64,000 nt of DNA, taken from NCBI GenBank assembly GCA_028703445.1, contig JAQVMW010000004.1, positions 52,127-116,126 on the forward strand, given 5' to 3'. Of the stretch, positions 37,980 through 47,620 are shown in pieces (within the stretch, counting starts at the first letter, position 1; the number at the start of each line of letters is the position of its first letter). The translations under genes and the position numbers were made by a program. The notes beneath the pieces are model-generated. The model was not told the DNA's origin and did not search any database. It was given only the letters and a program-made list of their open reading frames with translations. The stretch is from Candidatus Peribacteraceae bacterium (GTDB lineage: Bacteria; Patescibacteriota; Gracilibacteria; Peribacterales; Peribacteraceae).

Positions 37980-38199
37980 ACAGTCGTCCAGTGAACCGTT
38001 TTGCAGACCATCTGACAATTGACAGCAAGCGGGAGCGATGCACTGCGCACGGAGAACGGTGAAGCTTTACAAAACTCGTGACTGGGATATTTCCTTCAGA
38101 TATGTCTGCGAAGATTCCTTGCGGAACCCCGCACCGAAGGCTCCATAGTACACACTCATCCCGACTTCTCATCCACAAGTTCGCGTCCATGTCCTTCTG

Positions 38200-41100
38200 G
38201 TGCGGGACAAAAATACTTGCCACGGCTTGATGCAGACGGTAGGCTCCCGCGCGATCATGACCGGACATGCAGCAGCCGGCCCCCGTGGCCCAGAGAAGGG
38301 CAGGGGGACGCCGTTTCCCGATACGCCGACATCGGATACGCAGCACCTGAAGGGAAAAACAATCCTCCTGCTCGGTTCCGGCGCGCTCAAGATCGGCGAG
38401 GCGGGGGAATTCGACTACTCCGGCAGCCAAGCTATTAAGGCCTTTAAGGAAGAGGGCGCACGCATCGTCCTCGTGAATCCGAACATCGCCACGAACCAGA
38501 CGAGCTGGAATCTCGCCGACCGCGTGTATTTCGTTCCGGTCACGCTCCCGTTCGTGGAACGCATCATCGCACAGGAGCGTCCACAGGCAATCGCCCTCGG
38601 CTTCGGCGGACAGACAGCACTCAATTGCGGACTGGCGCTCTCGGATACAGGCGTATTGAAGAAGTACGACGTGGAAGTGCTGGGGACATCGGTCGAGAGT
38701 ATCCGCAAGACTGAAGATCGCGCGCTCTTCAACGCCGAACTCAAATCCATCGCCGTGGACGTTCCCAGGTCTCATGCCTGCGAATCACTCGATACAGCAC
38801 TGAGCGCAGCGAAGGAGATCGGATTTCCCGTAATCATCCGAGGTGCCTTCGCTCTCGGGGGCAAAGGGAGCGGCAGAGCCATGAATGAGAAGGAGCTCAC
38901 GGAAATCTGCAAGGTTGCGTTCGTGGAATCGCCACAGATCCTGGTGGAAGAGGATCTCACCGGCTGGAAGGAAATCGAGTACGAAGTGGTGCGCGACGCC
39001 GCCGACAACTGCATCACGGTCTGCAATATGGAAAACGTGGATCCCCTCGGCATCCACACGGGCGAATCCATCGTCATCGCCCCGAGTCAGACCCTCGACA
39101 ACGAGGATTACCAGATGCTGCGGTCGAGCGCGCTCAAAGTCATTCGGCACTTAAAAATCGTCGGCGAGTGCAACATCCAGTACGCACTGGATCCGCGGTC
39201 CCGCCGGTACCGCGTGATCGAGGTGAACGCGCGCTTGAGCCGCAGCTCCGCGCTCGCCTCGAAGGCGACAGGGTACCCATTGGCTTTCATCGCCGCCAAG
39301 CTCGCCCTCGGTGCTCTGCTACCTGATCTCAAGAACGCCATCACGCAGGTGACCTGCGCGGATTTCGAGCCGTCTTTGGACTACGTGGCTGTGAAGATGC
39401 CACGATGGGATCTGCAGAAGTTCCGCCACGTGAGCGATGCCGTCACGAGCGAAATGAAATCCGTGGGCGAAGTGATGGCACTGGGCAGGACATTCGAGGA
39501 GGCGCTCCAGAAGGCAATCCGCATGCTGAACATCGGCGAGGAAGGACTCGCGCCCTGCACGATGAAATTCACGGAGATCGGCAAAGAGCTCAAGCGCCCC
39601 ACTCCGCGACGCCCGTTCGCCATCGCCGCGGCACTCGCTGGTGAGTGGTCCGTGGATGAAATCTCCATTGCCACCGGGATCGACCGCTGGTTCCTGGAGC
39701 GCATCCGCACATGCATCACGCTTGCCGCCACCCTACAACAGACCCGGGCAAAGACCCCCCTCACCCCGGAGCTTCTGAAGACAGCCAAACGCGCCGGCTT
39801 CTCCGACAAAGCCATCGGGCTCCTGACAGATCGCACGACGCAGGACATCCGCGCTTTACGTATCGAGCAGGGCATCACCCCCGTCATCAAACAGATCGAT
39901 ACGCTCGCCGGCGAATTCCCCGCACAGACCAATTACCTCTACCTCACCTACCACGGGAGCGAACACGACATGACCTTCTCGGATCAGAAGCCTCGGGTCA
40001 TCGTGCTGGGAAGCGGTCCGTACTCCATCGGCTCCTCCGTGGAATTCGACTGGTGCTGCGTGCAGGCCGCCCACGAACTCCAACGCCAGAACTTCGAGGT
40101 GCTGATGATCAACTCGAACCCCGAAACGGTGAGCACCGATTTTGACGAGTGCGACGCGCTCTTCTTCGACGAACTCACCGAGGAACGCGTGCGCGACATC
40201 GCCGATCTCACGCAGCCGACGGGTATCGTCGTCTCGATGGGCGGGCAGATCCCGAACTCCCTCTCCCCCAAGCTCGCAACCGCGGGATTGCCCATCCTCG
40301 GCACGTCTCCCAAAGACATCGACCGAGCCGAGGACCGGCACAAGTTCAGTCTGCTCCTGGATGAACTCAAGATTGATCAACCGGAGTGGAAGGAATTCTC
40401 GGAAGTCTCGGGTGCGTCATCGTTCGCCGACAGCGTGGGCTACCCCGTGATCGTCCGCCCGAGCTACGTGCTCTCGGGCGCCTCCATGGCCGTGGTGCAC
40501 TCCCGAGACGACCTCACGGACTACGTGCAACGCTCCGCCTTCGTGAACAAAGAGGCCCCCATCGTCATCTCCAAATTCGAAGTGGGCGCCAAAGAAATCG
40601 ATTTCGACGGCGTGGCGCAGGACGGCCACCTGCTCCTCTACGCGATCTCGGAGCACGTGGAGAATGCCGGCGTGCACTCGGGCGATGCCACCTTGGTCCT
40701 CCCGCCGCAGCGCGTGAATCTGGAGACACTGCGCAGGGTGAAGCAGATCGCCAAGGGCATCGCACGGGGTCTGCACATCTCCGGCCCCTTCAACCTGCAA
40801 CTCCTCGCCAAGGAGAATCGGCTCAAGGTGATCGAGTGCAACCTGCGCGCCAGCCGGAGTTTCCCCTTCGCGAGCAAAGTCACTGGGGTGAATTTCATCA
40901 CCATCGCCACCCAGGCCCTGCTCAAGAAAGCTCCCCCGGACGTGCGCTACCAGACGATTGACCTGGATCACGTCGGCGTCAAAGCCGCGCAGTTCAGCTT
41001 CGCGCGCCTGCACGGCGCGGACCCGCGGCTGGGGGTGGAGATGGCCAGCACCGGCGAGGTGGCCTGTTTCGGGGACAATGCCGAGCAGGCGCTCCTGCTC

Positions 41101-41550
41101 GCGCTCATGGCCGTCGGCTTCAAACTCCCGAAGAAAAACATCCTCCTCACCATCGGACACATCGAGGACAAGTTAGACCTGTTCCCCTCCATCAAGCGTC
41201 TCGCGGAACGGGGCTTCGCCTTCTTCGCCACACAGCGAACGCACGAGTTCCTGGAATCTCGCTCTATCCCTTCTGCCCTTCTGCACAAGATCTCGGAACC
41301 GCGCAGCCCCAACATCCGCGAGTACCTGGAACAGAAGCGGGTGGACCTGGTCATCAACGTCCCGACGCACAGTAGCTCCATCGAGCAGACTGACGGCTAC
41401 TTCATCCGGCGGCTCTCTACCGATCACGGCATCCCGCTCATCACGAACGTGCAACTGGCCAAACGCATCGAAGAGGCTCTTCTGCGCGAATCTCCCGAAA
41501 AACTTCCGCTTCTTTCCTGGCCGGAACTGCTGAAGGATGACCGTGGATGA
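38200..41550 (+). CDS. carB: Carbamoyl-phosphate synthase large subunit (eukaryote CPS1-like; start uncertain)
   Basis: LLLGSGALKIGEAGEFDYSGSQAIKAFKEEG, NMENVDPLGIHTGESIVIAPSQTL, NARLSRSSALASKATGYPLAFIAAKLALG, SSVEFDWC, NPETVSTDFDECD. Confidence 0.95.
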   Translation: MRDKNTCHGLMQTVGSRAIMTGHAAAGPRGPEKGRGTPFPDTPTSDTQHLKGKTILLLGSGALKIGEAGEFDYSGSQAIKAFKEEGARIVLVNPNIATNQTSWNLADRVYFVPVTLPFVERIIAQERPQAIALGFGGQTALNCGLALSDTGVLKKYDVEVLGTSVESIRKTEDRALFNAELKSIAVDVPRSHACESLDTALSAAKEIGFPVIIRGAFALGGKGSGRAMNEKELTEICKVAFVESPQILVEEDLTGWKEIEYEVVRDAADNCITVCNMENVDPLGIHTGESIVIAPSQTLDNEDYQMLRSSALKVIRHLKIVGECNIQYALDPRSRRYRVIEVNARLSRSSALASKATGYPLAFIAAKLALGALLPDLKNAITQVTCADFEPSLDYVAVKMPRWDLQKFRHVSDAVTSEMKSVGEVMALGRTFEEALQKAIRMLNIGEEGLAPCTMKFTEIGKELKRPTPRRPFAIAAALAGEWSVDEISIATGIDRWFLERIRTCITLAATLQQTRAKTPLTPELLKTAKRAGFSDKAIGLLTDRTTQDIRALRIEQGITPVIKQIDTLAGEFPAQTNYLYLTYHGSEHDMTFSDQKPRVIVLGSGPYSIGSSVEFDWCCVQAAHELQRQNFEVLMINSNPETVSTDFDECDALFFDELTEERVRDIADLTQPTGIVVSMGGQIPNSLSPKLATAGLPILGTSPKDIDRAEDRHKFSLLLDELKIDQPEWKEFSEVSGASSFADSVGYPVIVRPSYVLSGASMAVVHSRDDLTDYVQRSAFVNKEAPIVISKFEVGAKEIDFDGVAQDGHLLLYAISEHVENAGVHSGDATLVLPPQRVNLETLRRVKQIAKGIARGLHISGPFNLQLLAKENRLKVIECNLRASRSFPFASKVTGVNFITIATQALLKKAPPDVRYQTIDLDHVGVKAAQFSFARLHGADPRLGVEMASTGEVACFGDNAEQALLLALMAVGFKLPKKNILLTIGHIEDKLDLFPSIKRLAERGFAFFATQRTHEFLESRSIPSALLHKISEPRSPNIREYLEQKRVDLVINVPTHSSSIEQTDGYFIRRLSTDHGIPLITNVQLAKRIEEALLRESPEKLPLLSWPELLKDDRG

Positions 41551-41620
41551 AATCCGGGAATTCCTTGCAAGGAAAGAACGCAGCGCCTAGCATTGGCTTC
41601 ACTTCCTCCCCTGCTTTGCT

Positions 41621-42166
41621 ATGCCAGATATGGATGATTTCACCCTTCCGGAAGATTCGCTCCCCTCAGGGGGTACCGGTGCAACACCCATCGGTGATGA
41701 CGAGCAGACGCTCGTCACCCGTGAAGGACTCAAGAAGCTGCAGGATGAACTGGATTACCTCAAGAAAACACGGCGCCAAGAAGTCGCACAGCGTCTGAAG
41801 GAAGCCATTTCCTACGGTGATCTCTCCGAGAATTCCGAGTACGAGGAGGCCAAGAACGAGCAGGCCTTCGTGGAGGGCAGGATTCTGGAACTGGAACGCA
41901 AGATCAAGAACGCCAAGATCATCTCTGAAAAGACGGCTCACAAGGCAGTCGAGATCGGTTCCACCGTGACCGTGCGCAACAAGACGAGCCGCGACGAGCC
42001 TGAGAGTTACACCATCGTCGGTGCCACCGAAGCCGACCCCATCGAGAACAAAATTTCAAACGAGTCCCCTCTCGGTAAGGCCTTCCTCTCCCGAAAGACC
42101 GGCGACAGCGTGGAGGTTGTCGCACCCGGAGGGACGTTCAAGTACGAAATTCTGAAGGTAGCGTAG
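41621..42166 (+). CDS. greA: Transcription elongation factor GreA with N-terminal extension
   Basis: LVTREGLKKLQDELDYLKKTRRQEVAQRLKEAISYGDLSENSEYEEAKNEQAFVEGRI. Confidence 0.93.
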   Translation: MPDMDDFTLPEDSLPSGGTGATPIGDDEQTLVTREGLKKLQDELDYLKKTRRQEVAQRLKEAISYGDLSENSEYEEAKNEQAFVEGRILELERKIKNAKIISEKTAHKAVEIGSTVTVRNKTSRDEPESYTIVGATEADPIENKISNESPLGKAFLSRKTGDSVEVVAPGGTFKYEILKVA

Positions 42167-42254
42167 GACGGATTGTCGATGTGTGCGGAAGATTCAATTT
42201 TCCATTGACCGCATGTTCTGTTCCTCAGAATCATGATTTGCTAAACTCAACGCG

Positions 42255-42806
42255 ATGGTACAGAACACATTCATCATCGGTATCCTGGGATCGCTTCTCC
42301 TCGTCATTGGAGCGGCATGGCCGGACAAGCCCGTGCCCCATCCGGCGCGCTCGACGAAGAACTGGCTCTTCGCCATCGGCGGGCTCGGCATGTTTTTCTA
42401 TGCGTTTTTGGGCTATCTGTCCGGCGGTTCCATCTTCTACGTTTTCCTGCAGGTATTCGTGATGATCGCGAGCCTGTTCATGATGCTCAATGTGCCGGAT
42501 GCGATTGATACGCCATTGATCGCCATTGCCGGCATCGGCTTCGTGATCTGGTCACTGATGCTCTTTGAGGGTTTCGGCACGATTTTCTTCATTCTCGGAC
42601 TCTGCGGCATCGGCATCGGATACGCGCTTGATACCGGAACGCTCAAGCGGGAGGCGTGCCTGACCGCGGGGAGCATCCTCATCGCGCTCTTCAGTTACCT
42701 GGAAGGCAATTGGATCTTCTTCTGGCTCAATCTCTTCTTTGCGCTGTTCTCGGGATGGTACGTGTGGAAATTCCTGCAGAGGAGCCCTCAGAGCAAACCA
42801 CTCTGA
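42255..42806 (+). CDS. Polytopic membrane protein of unknown function
   Basis: 183 aa with about six hydrophobic helices; TAAACT 7 nt upstream of the ATG. Confidence 0.7.
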   Translation: MVQNTFIIGILGSLLLVIGAAWPDKPVPHPARSTKNWLFAIGGLGMFFYAFLGYLSGGSIFYVFLQVFVMIASLFMMLNVPDAIDTPLIAIAGIGFVIWSLMLFEGFGTIFFILGLCGIGIGYALDTGTLKREACLTAGSILIALFSYLEGNWIFFWLNLFFALFSGWYVWKFLQRSPQSKPL

Positions 42807-42944
42807 ACACGTGGGGTTCCGACGAGTCGGGGCAAGACACACCTTGAGCAACGGGCACCCTCCGCGTACGCTTCTTCCATAACCGATGCGTCACCCCCCT
42901 CCGGCGTTCAGATCTCCGAAGACCTGAAGAAGAAGTTCCCCGAG

Positions 42945-43259
42945 TTGATCGAGCTGATTCTTGCGTCCGAGAGCATGAACGACGAGGAGCGTCAGTACTG
43001 GGTGAACATCCTGCCGGTCATGACACCCGAACAAATCCAAAACCTCAAGGACATCCTCTTAAACGAGAAGCAGCAGCTCGCCGCCATCGACCGCAAGTAT
43101 GCCAAGGAAATCGAGCGCATCGGGGAATCACAGCTCCTGCAGAAAGTGGATGAGGAACGGCGCACCCGCCGCGAGCAGCGATCGAAGACCGAACAGAGCG
43201 CACGTGCGGAAGAAGATGCTCACACCGCAGAAATCCTCGGCAAGATACAACGGGAGTGA
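42945..43259 (+). CDS. Helical protein sharing a domain with 373..1005 (start uncertain; frame is open further upstream)
   Basis: DEERQYWVNILPVMTPEQIQNLKDILLNEKQQLAAIDRKYAKEIERI; listed start is a TTG. Confidence 0.6.
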   Translation: MIELILASESMNDEERQYWVNILPVMTPEQIQNLKDILLNEKQQLAAIDRKYAKEIERIGESQLLQKVDEERRTRREQRSKTEQSARAEEDAHTAEILGKIQRE

Positions 43260-43273
43260 AGCGGACAGAATCC

Positions 43274-44314
43274 TCAGGAACGCTTCGTGCCGGAGAAACT
43301 GAGCAGACACCGGTCGAGGAGCGCAAAGAGCTCTTCTTCGGAGTCGGCTCCCGCCTTCCAGGCACCGGTTTTCAAACTGATGTCCGCGTCCGTCACGCGC
43401 AGGAGCAGTTCCCTCAGCTGTTCCTTCCGGCAGGAACGTGCCAAAGGGAGAAGGGCGCGAGCAGCGCCGAACTTCACACCCGTCGCCTGCATGATGCCCT
43501 GAATGCTGGTTGTCCCTTCACTCACCGCAGACGCGACGGATACAAGACTTGTCACGATCCAGAGGAAGATCGTCCAGATGCCCTGAGCACTCTCCCCTGC
43601 CTTCAGGAGCCGGTGACAATACAGGACCGCCTCTTCAGCGCGGCCGTCCCCGAGCAGATCCAGAAGATTCCACACCGTCTGCTCCGCGGAAGGGAACACG
43701 AGTGCGTCGATATCGCTGCCCGTGATCGGGCGGCCTGTAGCAAACAGTGAGAGCTTTTTTATTTCCTGTGAGAGTTTGCGCTGATCCTCCCCCACCTGTT
43801 CGATGAGCAGAGCAGGGACTGCGGATTCCGTCTGGGCACCCGCGGCGCGGAAAGCCTCCTGAATCCAGCGAAGCAGCGCCTCGCCGCTCAAGGGCGGGAA
43901 TGTCTTTACGGTCGCGAGCTCCAAAAGTTCCTTGGTGGACGACAATCTGCGATCCGGCTTGGGGGCGACGAAGAGGACGACGACCTGCGGATGAACATGC
44001 GAAAGTACCGCACACATACCCGGAACGCCCTTGGATGCCTTGTGCCTGCTCGGAGACCCCGAGCCCTGTCGAGGGGCAGCAGGAGATTCCTCGGTAGAGA
44101 ACGAAGGAATGTCGTCGACAACGACCAGACGACGCTCGGCAATGAACGGAGCTGAGGCGACCTCATTCAGAAACGCCGAAGGAGTCAATGCGGCTCCCGA
44201 GAGACGCGTGAGGTTTTCTTCACCGTGCCGCTCCTTAAATTCATGCATCCAGCGCGAAAGCTCCTCAAGGAGTGTGAAGTTATTTTCGCCCGTAAAGAGA
44301 ACGATATTTTCCAT
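43274..44314 (-). CDS. holA: DNA polymerase III delta subunit
   Basis: MENIVLFTGENNFTLLEELSRWMHEF...VVVDDIP...ILQEAF-type helical core and C-terminal collar domain. Confidence 0.8.
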   Translation of the reverse strand: MENIVLFTGENNFTLLEELSRWMHEFKERHGEENLTRLSGAALTPSAFLNEVASAPFIAERRLVVVDDIPSFSTEESPAAPRQGSGSPSRHKASKGVPGMCAVLSHVHPQVVVLFVAPKPDRRLSSTKELLELATVKTFPPLSGEALLRWIQEAFRAAGAQTESAVPALLIEQVGEDQRKLSQEIKKLSLFATGRPITGSDIDALVFPSAEQTVWNLLDLLGDGRAEEAVLYCHRLLKAGESAQGIWTIFLWIVTSLVSVASAVSEGTTSIQGIMQATGVKFGAARALLPLARSCRKEQLRELLLRVTDADISLKTGAWKAGADSEEELFALLDRCLLSFSGTKRS

Positions 44315-44481
44315 GAATAGGAGCTTTGAGTGTACGCACGAAGCCGATATTCTGATACTTTACAAAGTTTGAACCGATAGTGTAACAGCAATGAACGCTC
44401 AGTTGAAATATACTGATCATGATATCAAGTCAACTTCCCCTCACTGGAGGGAAAACCCGAAATGTCCTATACTAGTACGAA

Positions 44482-44796
44482 ATGCACATTACATACCATT
44501 CACGGCAGTTCCTGCGGGTTCTCCTCTTCAGTGGGATCTGCGTTGCGGCCTCCTTCCTCATCGGCATTCAGAGCGCCGGGGAAGTGCAGCCCATCGCGCT
44601 CATCGAAGCGGGATCCGTAAGCCAAAGTGGCGACCTGACCGGAGACGGCAGCGTTGATGTGCAGGACGTCATTGCCATCCTCGAGGTGGTGCAGGGGTAC
44701 GTGCAAGCGACCCCCGATCAACTGCGTGCCGACCCCAATGGGGATGGTTCGCTCACCGTCGACGACGCCCTGCGGATCCTGCGCGCCCTGCCGTAA
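44482..44796 (+). CDS. Small secreted dockerin type I protein
   Basis: Signal/TM segment then GDLTGDGSVDVQDVIAILEVVQGY...RADPNGDGSLTVDDALRILRALP (two EF-hand-like dockerin repeats). Confidence 0.85.
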   Translation: MHITYHSRQFLRVLLFSGICVAASFLIGIQSAGEVQPIALIEAGSVSQSGDLTGDGSVDVQDVIAILEVVQGYVQATPDQLRADPNGDGSLTVDDALRILRALP

Positions 44797-44817
44797 CTTC
44801 GTTGGCTCTCCCACTGT

Positions 44818-46500
44818 ATGACTCTCTCCACCACTCTCCGTCGGCTGGCCCTCAGCAAAATCCTCCTGCTCCCCATGCTGGCATTGGTTATCCTGATTCC
44901 TGCAAACTTTATGGCAGAGGAAACGGCTGAGCCGACACTCTTCTTGCGTCCTCATTGCGCGGAAGGAACGGCCACATGCCCGACATACACCGTGAAAGAT
45001 CCTGAAACCCTCCAGACATCTCCACAGAAGAAAGGCGATGAACTCCACATGGACCTGGTCCTCACCAATCCCGGAAAAAGGAAAATCTCCCGCGTGCGCG
45101 CATGGCTCCAGTACAATTCCGCCGTTTTAGAAGGAAAGGGAATCACGGCCGGAACAGCGCTGCCAACCCCAACTCCGGGAGAGATGATATTCTCCGCAAC
45201 AGACGGACTCATTAAGATCGATCTCTCGGCAACAGCGAATGCGGAACCCACCACCGAGGAGATCCTCATAGCCCGCCTCCTCCTGCAGGTGAAATCGGTG
45301 CCTCAAACCAAAACGGATGTGATGAGCTTCTACGACGTGCAACCGACGGGACATACCCGCGTCGTCGCGGTGAAAACGGCAGGAGGCACCGAGGATATCC
45401 TCACCCAGAATCCCGGTTCACTGCTCGTCGCCTTCGAGGCTGCGCCAGCCTCTTCCGCCTCCTCTGTGGCAAGCTCCACCGCTTCCACTGGATCCGGAGC
45501 AAGTTCCGCATCCAAAAAATCCGGCAGCGGCACGTCGTTCGCGAGCGACAGTGGCAGCGGCTCCAGCTTAAGCAGTGTCGCCGGCCATGCCGCCGGGAGC
45601 GGCAGCTCCGCTGTCTCTTCTGTTCAGAGCAGTGCCTCCTCCGCTGCGGCCCCGATTTGCGGCAACGGCATCGTGGAAGCCGGCGAACAGTGTGACGACG
45701 GCAACTTTCTCGCAGGTGACGGATGTTCCATCGTCTGCACGACCGAAGCGCAGTCAAGTTCCAGTACCATGATCGGCTCCGGCGCTTCATCTGCCAGTTC
45801 CGTTGCATCCCGAATCCTCCTTCCGGACGGCATGACCTGCAGTGAGCATGGCGACTGCAAGGGCGGACTCTGCAGCGGAGGTATCTGCCGCGGCGATATC
45901 CTGAAGGTGGAAGATGGCGGTGCGTGTACCGCTCCCGGTCACTGTATGAGCGGGATTTGTGAGAGCAATCGCTGCGCGAAGGTGACATCTTCTTCCTCTG
46001 CTTCTGTCACCCCACCCGTGAGCGGGACGGCCTTCGCCCTGCTACAGGTACGCAATGTGCGGATCACGACGGAAGGAACCAGCCTCTATGTCGCCTGGGA
46101 TCCGCTCGCCTCGTCTCAATTGAAGGCCTACAACCTCTACTACGGAACCACCACGGGACGTTACATCCAAAGAAAGACGATCTCGGAGGACTCGACGAGC
46201 ATGGCCATTCGGGGACTCCCCGAGAAGACCACGTACTTCGTCGCCATCCGCGCTCTCAGCACACAAGATGAGGAGTCGGCCTTCAGCCAGGAGGTCGCCG
46301 TCGAAGTGGGAAATGCCAAGACATCGACCGCTCCCCTCACGGGAGACCTGCTGTCCACAAGAAAACCAGTCACGGTTCCAGGAGAGACAGGCATGTCGTC
46401 GGTGATCACCCTCATCCTCACCATCTCCGCCATTACCGGAACCGCCCTCGCCTCCCGCAGGCAAATCGTGGCACTGACTACTACGCCCCGCGCACGATGA
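44818..46500 (+). CDS. Surface protein: cohesin-like domain, Ser-rich linkers, Cys-rich DUF4215-like repeat, FN3-like domain, sortase-like C-terminus
   Basis: DELHMDLVLTNPGKRKISRVRAWLQYNSAVLEGKGI...; CGNGIVEAGEQCDDGNFLAGDGCSIVC; VTVPGETGMSSVITLILTISAITGTALASRRQ tail. Confidence 0.75.
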   Translation: MTLSTTLRRLALSKILLLPMLALVILIPANFMAEETAEPTLFLRPHCAEGTATCPTYTVKDPETLQTSPQKKGDELHMDLVLTNPGKRKISRVRAWLQYNSAVLEGKGITAGTALPTPTPGEMIFSATDGLIKIDLSATANAEPTTEEILIARLLLQVKSVPQTKTDVMSFYDVQPTGHTRVVAVKTAGGTEDILTQNPGSLLVAFEAAPASSASSVASSTASTGSGASSASKKSGSGTSFASDSGSGSSLSSVAGHAAGSGSSAVSSVQSSASSAAAPICGNGIVEAGEQCDDGNFLAGDGCSIVCTTEAQSSSSTMIGSGASSASSVASRILLPDGMTCSEHGDCKGGLCSGGICRGDILKVEDGGACTAPGHCMSGICESNRCAKVTSSSSASVTPPVSGTAFALLQVRNVRITTEGTSLYVAWDPLASSQLKAYNLYYGTTTGRYIQRKTISEDSTSMAIRGLPEKTTYFVAIRALSTQDEESAFSQEVAVEVGNAKTSTAPLTGDLLSTRKPVTVPGETGMSSVITLILTISAITGTALASRRQIVALTTTPRAR

Positions 46501-47555
46501 CCGATCTGCATCCCAACTGGCAGGCCACCGATGCCTCCACGGAGGAACAATCCCTCCCCGTGCGCGTTGTGGAAAAGCCGAAGCAGAATCAGGAGACTCC
46601 TCCACGGCAAACACACCCACCGCGCATGCGCCGCCTTTCGCGGCAGCCGGCTGCCATTGCAGGAATGCTCCTTGCCATCTCGATCGGCCTCTCGCTCTTC
46701 TTCGGATTTGACGGTGGAACAGAGGTTACCGTCCGGATCACCGAGCAAGGCTTCTCCCCCAAAGCCATCACCGTCACCACCGGCAGAGACATCCGCTGGA
46801 TCAATGAAACCGATCGTCCGCATGTATTGCAATCCGACGCACTCTGCACACGCAATCAGGAATGCTTCTCCACACGTTCCATCGCCCCAAAGGAGAGCGC
46901 GATACTGACGATCACTCCTGAGTTCGATTCCGGCACGTATTCCTACTACAGCATCAACGCGCAGGGTATGGAGGCCAGCATCACGATTCTGGCGGATACC
47001 GCAGGAACGAAGACTGCTGCCACCAAGACGGAAACGCAACAGAATCTCGCGCAGACCGTTCCCTTCGGAGGCGCGTCACAAAGCTCCACTCCCTCCTCCG
47101 GAATGGGGTCATCTTCATCTGCATCGTCCCGGACAGGCGCCATGGTATTCGCCCTCTCTCCTGCCAACGAAGACGGATTCGTGGATATCACTTCCGTGCT
47201 CACGGGAAACGCAGTCTCTCCCACAGATGATCTGGATCCGAATTCCCAAACACAGAGTTCCCTGTCCTCCGACGCCCCCTCCTTCGACAGTCGTTATGAG
47301 TCGGGCAACCGCATCACGCAGCTCCCCATCAATCCCTATACCGTCAACAGCACGAGCACGCATCCCTTCGATGCACAGGGCAAACCCATCACTGCTGGAG
47401 GCAGCTCTTCCACGGCAAAGGGCACACTGCACGGCGGAGCCCAACGGCCCATCTCGCAACCCGAAACGGGACCCGCACTCTGGATCACAATCCTAGGCTC
47501 CCTCGCGCTCCTCTTCTTCGTGACACGCAACCTGCTGAAAAAAGTGAATGTTTGA
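46497..47555 (+). CDS. Cupredoxin-like surface protein with QPETG sorting signal
   Basis: TVRITEQGFSPKAITVTTGRDIRWINETDRPHVLQSD (cupredoxin); C-terminal QPETGPALWITILGSLALLFFVTRNLLKKVNV; ATGA overlap with the previous gene. Confidence 0.8.
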   Translation: MTDLHPNWQATDASTEEQSLPVRVVEKPKQNQETPPRQTHPPRMRRLSRQPAAIAGMLLAISIGLSLFFGFDGGTEVTVRITEQGFSPKAITVTTGRDIRWINETDRPHVLQSDALCTRNQECFSTRSIAPKESAILTITPEFDSGTYSYYSINAQGMEASITILADTAGTKTAATKTETQQNLAQTVPFGGASQSSTPSSGMGSSSSASSRTGAMVFALSPANEDGFVDITSVLTGNAVSPTDDLDPNSQTQSSLSSDAPSFDSRYESGNRITQLPINPYTVNSTSTHPFDAQGKPITAGGSSSTAKGTLHGGAQRPISQPETGPALWITILGSLALLFFVTRNLLKKVNV

Positions 47556-47620
47556 ATAAATTATTTATTCAGTTTTCCCTGTGCCTATCATCCTGTGCAC
47601 GAGAGTTTTAGAGTGGAAGG

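Noticed and set aside
42945-43259. Possible frameshifted/pseudogenised gene because no ATG precedes the frame
   Set aside because: Frame is intact with a plausible TTG or alternative start; insufficient evidence for a pseudogene.
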